Under the pieces are notes generated by a model. It made no database searches. It was not told the origin of the DNA and saw only the letters and a list, made by a program, of their open reading frames with translations. From NCBI GenBank assembly GCA_002451065.1, contig DKBC01000008.1, positions 1 through 10,631 on the forward strand: a stretch of 10,631 nt of DNA. Direction: 5' to 3'. Shown here one piece after another: positions 6,911-10,631 of this stretch (positions are counted from its first letter, which is position 1; the number at the start of each line of letters is the position of its first letter). Made by a program: the position numbers and the translations under genes. The stretch comes from Betaproteobacteria bacterium UBA6910 (GTDB taxonomy: Bacteria > Pseudomonadota > Gammaproteobacteria > Burkholderiales > UBA6910).

Positions 6911-7639
6911 ATGCACAGAATTTTCATTTCACTGGCCGCGGCGGCCATCGCGCTCGCGGCGCCCGTCACCCGCGCGGACAGCTTCTTTCACAAGGCGCCT
7001 TTCGATTTCCTGTTCGGAAATCATTTCGACACCCACCAGGAAACCAGGCTGGACGTGAACCTCCGAACCGGCGCACCCGAAGAATTGCAGGGCAAGTTCT
7101 ACATCATATTCACCGGAGCCACCGATCCGGCAACCGGGCTGCCCGTAGCGCGCCACCCCCGCGGCGCCGCCCAGCAGGAGGAGTGCGGCGTGGACGTCAA
7201 GTGCGTGGTCGGCTGGGAGCTTCGCGGCCTGCCGGGCGCCGCCAAGTTCGTGTCCCACAGCGGGGTGAATGGTGAAGATCATCCCATCTGGCTCGTCAAT
7301 CGCGCCGAGGAACCCCGCGCGCCGGCGGCGGGAATGGTCATCCCCCAGCCGGGCTATTACAGCCACTTCATGTGGATCACGCGGACCAGCACCGATCCCC
7401 GGGCGGAAAGCGTCCCCGATGCGTGCGACAAGAACAACGCCGGCGAGCTGGAACCCGTCGCCACCGATCAGATCTGCCAGGGCTGGTTCCTGCAGATCAA
7501 GGCGAAGCGAAAGTTCGCGTTCGAGCATGGCGGCGAGGTCATCCCCATCGAGAACGGCGAGGACCTCCGCAGCCATCTCAACATGGTGACCAACTACAAG
7601 TCGCCGACACAGCCCGCGATCACCACGACCCGGGACTGA
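6911..7639 (+). CDS. Exported hypothetical protein with four cysteines
   Basis: I do not recognise the family. The 242-residue product begins with a classic Sec signal peptide: MHR, a hydrophobic core IFISLAAAAIALAA, then PVTRA before the likely cleavage at about residue 22. The mature part is mixed alpha/beta-like and not repetitive. It contains FDFLFGNHFDTHQETRLDVN (31-50), GKFYIIFTGATDPATGLPVARH (61-82), CGVDVKCVVGWELRG (92-106), PGYYSHFMWITRTSTDP (147-163) and GWFLQIKAKRKFAFEHGGE (191-209). The four cysteines (92, 98, 172, 189) could form two disulfides in the periplasm. No lipobox or membrane anchor is seen. It follows hcp after 101 bases on the same strand, but the signal peptide argues against it being an Hcp-tube cargo. 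A periplasmic binding, structural or immunity role is possible but unsupported. Confidence 0.88.
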   Translation: MHRIFISLAAAAIALAAPVTRADSFFHKAPFDFLFGNHFDTHQETRLDVNLRTGAPEELQGKFYIIFTGATDPATGLPVARHPRGAAQQEECGVDVKCVVGWELRGLPGAAKFVSHSGVNGEDHPIWLVNRAEEPRAPAAGMVIPQPGYYSHFMWITRTSTDPRAESVPDACDKNNAGELEPVATDQICQGWFLQIKAKRKFAFEHGGEVIPIENGEDLRSHLNMVTNYKSPTQPAITTTRD

Positions 7640-7805
7640 CCGGCCGAGGACGACGGCGCCGGCCCGGCACCCGGGGTGGCGGCGGGCCAGCCCCTCCCCG
7701 CGCCCTGCGAAGGGACCGGTTCGAACGCATCCGCTGCGTCGCGGGCTCACTCCGCGCCGGCCCTGATCGCGGAGGCACCCGACGGGGCGTTTCGGTGAAC
7801 CAGGC

Positions 7806-8300
7806 TCAGCGCCTGAGGCGCGTGCGGACGCGGGCGGACGCTTTCTTTTTCTGGGCCAGACGCTTCGCGGTGGAATGGTAGAGGTAGGGGCGGTTCTCCA
7901 CGCCCTTGAGCATCTTTCGGCGCGCCGCCACCGCACGCCCGAAGGCGCCGTGAAATCCGTACCGGTGCACGCCGAAGGTCTTGGTGGCCTTGTGGCCGTC
8001 CGGCAGCCGGAGTTGCGCCTGCCAAACGCCGTCGGGCTGCTCACGGGGACTGAGGAAATACACCCCGGGCACGCCGCTGCGGTTGGAGGAGCGGACGATC
8101 TCGCAGAACTCGCGTCTCGAGAGCGTGCGTAACTGCTTCAATTGCCGGTCCCGCCACGCCCTGGCCGCCGCCAGCGCCTTCCTGGGGCCACCCCGCCCCA
8201 CGTCATAGAACTGCCGGTAATAGGCCTTGCCCCGGCGCCGGAAGCTCACCGACCAGCACCAGATGCCGGGCTTCGCCTGGATGCGGCTGATCGCGTACAT
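7806..8300 (-). CDS. AP2/ERF-like DNA-binding domain protein
   Basis: From the ATG at 8300 this is 164 residues; an in-frame TTG at 8312 would give 168. Two AP2-like units are visible. The first (about residues 4-55) has PGIWCWSVSFRRRGKAYYRQ followed by ALAAARAWRDRQL. The second (about 74-132) has SGVPGVYFL, GVWQAQLRLPDGHKATKTFG and a helix with AFGRAVAARRKML. Each follows the AP2 pattern of a three-stranded sheet with Trp/Arg contacts and then a helix. The C-terminus is strongly basic (KRLAQKKKASARVRTRLRR). Bacterial AP2 proteins of this size exist as standalone genes and as parts of mobile-element homing endonucleases; no nuclease motif is present here. Neither start has a good Shine-Dalgarno; a CATAAT at 8312-8317 would suit a very short leader. 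The gene is convergent with the exported protein gene. Target DNA is unknown. Confidence 0.75.
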   Translation of the reverse strand: MYAISRIQAKPGIWCWSVSFRRRGKAYYRQFYDVGRGGPRKALAAARAWRDRQLKQLRTLSRREFCEIVRSSNRSGVPGVYFLSPREQPDGVWQAQLRLPDGHKATKTFGVHRYGFHGAFGRAVAARRKMLKGVENRPYLYHSTAKRLAQKKKASARVRTRLRR

Positions 8301-8312
8301 GATTGAGGGCAA

Positions 8313-8513
8313 TTATGCCCGAAAGCGGCTCTCCTCCAAGCCGCCCGCCACCACCACGAGAATGCTGAAACGGCAGGGCTGCAGCAGGTCGGCCATTTCG
8401 CGCACGGCGCGCCAGAGGCGCGCGAACCAGAGCCGCAATCGGCTGAGAGGCCCCAGCGCCCCCTCCCCGTCGGGGTGCGGTTCGTGCGGTGGTCGTGAAT
8501 CGGCGTTCGTCAT
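8313..8513 (-). CDS. Small hypothetical ORF, possible truncated membrane protein N-terminus
   Basis: This 66-codon frame has a good Shine-Dalgarno (GGGAG, 8520-8524) six bases before its ATG. The product has a Pro/Glu/His-rich start, then LSRLRLWFARLWRAVREMADLLQ (23-45), an amphipathic basic helix, and a short hydrophobic run FSILVVVAGGL (49-59). That order is typical of the N-terminus of an inner-membrane protein, but the hydrophobic part ends after about 11 residues, too short for a full helix. It may be the remnant of a larger membrane protein. Its TAA stop (8313-8315) is immediately followed, in the same frame, by the TTG that can start the AP2-like gene, so the two could be translationally coupled or joined by readthrough. 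I do not recognise a family; a chance frame is possible. Confidence 0.45.
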   Translation of the reverse strand: MTNADSRPPHEPHPDGEGALGPLSRLRLWFARLWRAVREMADLLQPCRFSILVVVAGGLEESRFRA

Positions 8514-8541
8514 GTTCTTCTCCCATTAATTGCCCCGCAGA

Positions 8542-8562
8542 GCCGCCGCCCATTACGGCGGC
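8542..8562. other. GC-rich hairpin upstream of the small ORF
   Basis: GCCGCCG (8542-8548) and CGGCGGC (8556-8562) form a perfect seven-base-pair stem with loop CCCATTA. It lies in the 287-base divergent gap 8514-8800 between the minus-strand small ORF/AP2 pair and the plus-strand SGNH gene. No T-run is present. Apart from this I see no gene or clear promoter in that gap. Confidence 0.3.
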
Positions 8563-8786
8563 AACCGCGGCCGCCAAACCAAACCTCGGGCGCCGCCCCG
8601 TCCCATCCTGCTGCCGCGTCCCCGCTCCGACGTCCTCCGCAACCCCCGGCAACTCTTGCGTCGCAGCATCCCGCGCTGTCCCAGGGGCCGGATTCCCGCG
8701 AAAAACGTCCTCGCGCCGGCGCTCATCCAACTATCATAGACGCTGACCAGTGCGCCGCCACGCCGGGCGGCCAGCCACACCCCGAG

Positions 8787-8793
8787 AAAGGAG
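8787..8793 (+). promoter_or_regulatory. Shine-Dalgarno setting the SGNH hydrolase start
   Basis: AAAGGAG with seven bases to the ATG at 8801. It favours this start over the in-frame codon at 8750, which would add 17 Arg-rich residues. Confidence 0.8.
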
Positions 8794-8800
8794 CCCTGCC

Positions 8801-9694
8801 ATGCCCGCCGTCGTTTGCATCACTCCGGACGACCTAAGCAACAACCACAGCATCCTGACCGGCTTCGAGCGCATCGTCCTCGCCCAGGGCGACTCCTGGT
8901 TCTCCATTGGCGCGGTTCCGCCGTTCGCCACCTCCAACCTGCTCTTCGCCATGAACTTGACCCGGCCCACCTGCGTGGTGAATTGCGGGAGGCCCGGCGC
9001 GACACTGATGAACATGGTGGACTGGATGAAGAGCAACGCGTTCGCCACTCAGTTGTCCGGGAACCTCGCCACGCGCTGGAATGCCATTTTCATCTCGGGC
9101 GGCGGCAACGATTTCATCAACGCGGTTCAGACGCCCGCAATCGTCCAGGCGGGGCCGGTGCCCCAGGGCCTGCGCCTCCTGCTCACGCCCCAGGAACGCG
9201 GGCCCGACCCCCAGCCCACCGCGGCGGGGTACGTCAGCGAGCCCGGGTGGCAGACCTTCTCCCAGCATCTCACCGCCCTTTTCTCCGTCCTGGTGGCCCG
9301 GCGGGAGCAGGGCCCGAACCAGGGCGTGCCGATCGTGTTCCACACCTACGACTACCTGCTGCCCCGCGACGCCCCGGCCTTTCCGGGCTTCGGGCCCTGG
9401 CTTTACAAGGCCGCGACGGACTACCAGGTGCCCGAGGCACAGTGGAGCGACCTTGGAAAGGAGTTTGTGGATCGCCTCGCCGCCCTGCTCGGCGCAATCA
9501 TCGGCCAGATCAACGCGGATTACGGCCGGGACATGAAGCTTTTCCTGGTGAACACCCGCAATGTCCTGACCTCTCCGGCGGCCGGCACCACCGGCGCCAG
9601 CGGCGACTGGATCAACGAGATTCATCCCACGGCCAGCGGCTACAAGAAGCTTGCCGCCGTCTGGAGAGGCGTGGTGGACGCGGTACTGCAGTGA
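8801..9694 (+). CDS. SGNH/GDSL-type hydrolase
   Basis: This 297-residue protein shows the four SGNH blocks. Block I is LAQGDSWFSIG with nucleophile Ser32 in a GDSW variant of GDSL. Block II is VNCGRPGATLMNMV with Gly63 or Gly66. Block III is FISGGGNDFIN with Gly101/Gly102-Asn103-Asp104. Block V is DWINEIHPTASGYKKLA with His275. SGNH enzymes hydrolyse esters of lipids, acylated sugars or peptidoglycan substituents. In block V the residue three before His is Asn272 rather than the usual Asp, with Asp269 and Glu273 nearby, so the triad acid may be absent or displaced. No signal peptide or membrane segment is visible, suggesting a cytoplasmic enzyme or a non-Sec export route. The first 20 residues are not part of the fold. 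It is a single gene; the intrinsic terminator at 9849-9874 probably ends its transcript. Confidence 0.88.
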   Translation: MPAVVCITPDDLSNNHSILTGFERIVLAQGDSWFSIGAVPPFATSNLLFAMNLTRPTCVVNCGRPGATLMNMVDWMKSNAFATQLSGNLATRWNAIFISGGGNDFINAVQTPAIVQAGPVPQGLRLLLTPQERGPDPQPTAAGYVSEPGWQTFSQHLTALFSVLVARREQGPNQGVPIVFHTYDYLLPRDAPAFPGFGPWLYKAATDYQVPEAQWSDLGKEFVDRLAALLGAIIGQINADYGRDMKLFLVNTRNVLTSPAAGTTGASGDWINEIHPTASGYKKLAAVWRGVVDAVLQ

Positions 9695-9763
9695 AGTCCG
9701 TTAAGGCCCACGCGGACGCTACGCCGCGGAAAACTTCAGCGCCGCCAGGCCGTCCGGAGTACC

Positions 9764-9787
9764 AAAGAAAAACGTGGTCTGCTCCCC
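9764..9787 (+). repeat. REP-like motif, left copy
   Basis: AAAGAAAAACGTGGTCTG followed by CTCCCC. The core AAAAACGTRGTCTG plus TCCC reappears in inverted orientation at 10505-10526, about 740 bases away. This kind of motif (AACGTAGTCTGTCCCC) is, from memory, dispersed in proteobacterial genomes and often flanks RAYT genes. Confidence 0.6.
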
Positions 9788-9811
9788 ATAATTCGTGTCC
9801 CCCATAATTCG
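9784..9811 (+). repeat. Tandem 12-bp repeat CCCCATAATTCG
   Basis: CCCCATAATTCG occurs at 9784-9795 and again at 9800-9811, a 16-base period. It directly continues the left REP-like motif and is noticeably more AT-rich than its surroundings. It is probably part of the same dispersed element. Confidence 0.65.
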
Positions 9812-9848
9812 GCTCTCTGTTTTTCGGAAGAGGATGCGAGAAGAAGTC

Positions 9849-9874
9849 GGCCCGCCGCAAGGCGGGCCTTTTTT
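9849..9874 (+). terminator. Intrinsic (rho-independent) terminator
   Basis: GGCCCGCC (9849-9856) and GGCGGGCC (9861-9868) form a perfect eight-base-pair stem closed by a GCAA tetraloop and followed by six T (9869-9874). This is a textbook terminator. It lies 154 bases after the SGNH stop and before the next plus-strand gene, so it insulates the two. Confidence 0.92.
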
Positions 9875-9932
9875 GTCCCCGATAGCCTAGAATGAGTGCG
9901 TGGGTATCGGCTCTTCATCGAGGGCGGCTGAA

Positions 9933-10388
9933 ATGGAAGGCATCAATCGAAATCGTCGTGCATCAGGGCTGTGGCTCCTTCTCTTGCCCGGGCTCGCGGG
10001 CGGGGCCTGGGCGCAGGAGGGTGCGGGGTCGGGTATCCGCCTGCGGGACCTCAGCGCCCAGAACGCGGTGAAGCTTGCCGCGCCGGAGGTCAAGGCCCTC
10101 GCGAGCGGCGCGTCTGTGCAGACCCCCGGCGCGCTCGGGTTGCGCACCTGGAAGAACGCGCCGGATGGCAAGCTGCTCGCATCGGCTTCCGGACCGGGAT
10201 TGCCGCGGGGCGCCCAAGGCAAGGGCACATGGCACGTGGCGAACAACGGCACCTATTGCGTGAAGGTCGAGTGGGAAAACCAGACCGAGCAGTGGTGCCG
10301 GTTCATCTACCGCCTGGGCGACAAATACTACGGGGTGAGATCCGACACCGATGGCTCCGCAAGGGCGCTAGAGATGAAGTTCTTCTGA
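9933..10388 (+). CDS. Small exported protein, DUF995-like
   Basis: The ATG at 9933 gives 151 residues. A GTG at 9900 would add 11 residues, but the ATG start yields a proper signal peptide: MEGINRNRR, hydrophobic LWLLLLPGLAGG, and AWA before a cleavage near residue 27. GAGG (9920-9923) is nine bases upstream. The mature protein has LSAQNAVKLAAPEVKALASG (40-59) and a C-terminal block GKGTWHVANNGTYCVKVEWE (97-116) followed by QWCRFIYRLGDKYYGVRSD (120-138). The GtW...G.yCv...C.....gd.y arrangement is like DUF995 proteins, small periplasmic proteins of unknown function. Cys109 and Cys122 could form a disulfide. The gene stands alone between the terminator and a hairpin, inside a pair of inverted REP-like motifs. 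The family match is by pattern only and moderate; the exported nature is well supported. Confidence 0.78.
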   Translation: MEGINRNRRASGLWLLLLPGLAGGAWAQEGAGSGIRLRDLSAQNAVKLAAPEVKALASGASVQTPGALGLRTWKNAPDGKLLASASGPGLPRGAQGKGTWHVANNGTYCVKVEWENQTEQWCRFIYRLGDKYYGVRSDTDGSARALEMKFF

Positions 10389-10400
10389 GTGACGCCGCAA

Positions 10401-10418
10401 CCGTAGCATCCGCTACGG
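10401..10418. other. Hairpin after the DUF995-like gene
   Basis: CCGTAGC (10401-10407) and GCTACGG (10412-10418) form a perfect seven-base-pair stem with loop ATCC, 12 bases after the stop codon. There is no T-run. It could be a 3'-end structure of the upstream mRNA or part of the REP-like material between this gene and the right edge. Confidence 0.4.
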
Positions 10419-10504
10419 CAAAGTTCGCCGGGCCGCGGCGAGCCACTCGGTAACTTCCACCGCCTCCCTTCATTTCGGGATGGGGCACGCAAGCAGAACA
10501 ACAC

Positions 10505-10526
10505 GGGACAGACTACGTTTTTTGTT
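10505..10526 (-). repeat. REP-like motif, right copy (inverted)
   Basis: On the minus strand this reads AACAAAAAACGTAGTCTG followed by TCCC, matching the left copy at 9764-9787 except for one A/G change and one extra C there. It immediately follows the end of the putative transposase fragment on the same strand, the usual placement of such motifs next to RAYT genes. Confidence 0.6.
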
Positions 10527-10531
10527 GCCGC

Positions 10532-10631
10532 TCACGCGAATTCCAGCTCCGGCCCATCGTCCGGTGCCTTCCCTGCGGCCTCCCCGCCAAAGCGCGCCGC
10601 GCGCGCCGCCCCAGGGCCGCTTCGATCTGCT
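10532..10631 (-). CDS. C-terminal fragment of a putative REP-associated tyrosine transposase (partial, possibly frameshifted)
   Basis: The right edge cuts a minus-strand coding end. One frame ends at TGA (10532-10534) and reads GKAPDDGPELEFA at its terminus, a believable acidic protein end. The adjacent frame reads QIEAALGRRARRALAGRPQG at the edge, which resembles the conserved tail of RAYT transposases (an IEaaLGRR helix, then a GRP motif), and runs on to a TAG at 10513-10515 inside the REP-like motif. Joining the two frames near GGGAAGG would give a more family-like end, suggesting a one-base frameshift or a decayed copy. RAYTs are single-strand DNA transposases (Y1/HuH) that act on REP sequences; the catalytic part lies outside the window. 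Only about 35 codons are visible, so the call leans on the neighbouring repeat. Confidence 0.42.
   Translation of the reverse strand, partial: ADRSGPGAARAARFGGEAAGKAPDDGPELEFA

Noticed and set aside
6929..8044. Minus-strand open frame of 371 codons covering the exported-protein gene and the AP2-like gene end
   Set aside because: It crosses two better-supported genes and its sequence is low-complexity and Arg/Gly-rich, with no domain.
8203..8730. Minus-strand open frame of 175 codons in the divergent gap before the SGNH gene
   Set aside because: It overlaps the 66-codon ORF and the AP2-like gene start in another frame; composition is Arg/Gly/Ala-biased and it has no family-like pattern.
8815..9807. 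Plus-strand open frame of 330 codons overlapping the SGNH gene
   Set aside because: It is the +2 shadow of the SGNH gene; the translation is Arg/His/Pro-rich, whereas the chosen frame has all SGNH blocks.
9888..9893. TAGAAT as a -10 box for the DUF995-like gene
   Set aside because: The expected -35 position falls within the terminator hairpin and does not resemble TTGACA.
1..10631. CRISPR array, tRNA, rRNA or complete insertion sequence
   Set aside because: No regularly spaced repeats, cloverleaf-like segments, conserved rRNA stretches or paired terminal inverted repeats around a transposase gene were found by eye.

Overview
The window is GC-rich with compact, mostly conserved-hypothetical genes. 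It looks like a proteobacterial chromosome, probably a beta- or gammaproteobacterium. That placement rests on an Hcp (type VI secretion) protein, small families such as DUF1993 and GYD that are common in those groups, a SPINDLY-type TPR glycosyltransferase, and repeat motifs of the kind found around REP-associated transposases. I cannot name the genus. No tRNA, rRNA, CRISPR array or complete insertion sequence was seen.

Left part (1-4623): four genes, all on the minus strand. In transcription order they are a pentapeptide-repeat/TIR protein (4623 to 3568), an LCAT-like alpha/beta hydrolase (3363 to 2041), a TPR plus O-GlcNAc-transferase-like glycosyltransferase (1942 to 200), and the first 51 codons of a membrane protein resembling fused MFS/spermidine synthases (153 to beyond the edge). 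Gaps are 204, 98 and 46 bases, so the last three could be co-transcribed. The TIR gene keeps the glutamate expected of a TIR NADase.

Middle part (5005-7639): four plus-strand genes, each with its own Shine-Dalgarno sequence and 101-249 base gaps. They encode a DUF1993 protein, a GYD-domain protein, an Hcp-family protein with no other type VI secretion gene nearby, and a Sec-exported protein of unknown family with four cysteines. The 381-base gap before them (4624-5004) holds no convincing gene.

Right part (7806-10631): a minus-strand AP2/ERF-like DNA-binding protein is preceded in the same frame, across a single TAA, by a 66-codon ORF with its own ribosome binding site. Then come a plus-strand SGNH/GDSL-type hydrolase, a perfect intrinsic terminator, and a small exported DUF995-like protein. 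A REP-like motif (AAAAACGTRGTCTG followed by TCCC) occurs twice in inverted orientation around that last gene. The right-hand copy abuts what looks like the C-terminus of a REP-associated tyrosine transposase (RAYT) running in from the right edge.

The genes do not form one recognisable pathway. The window reads as an accessory region with one possible defence or cell-death component (TIR), several hydrolases and exported proteins, and repeat-driven remodelling at its right end.
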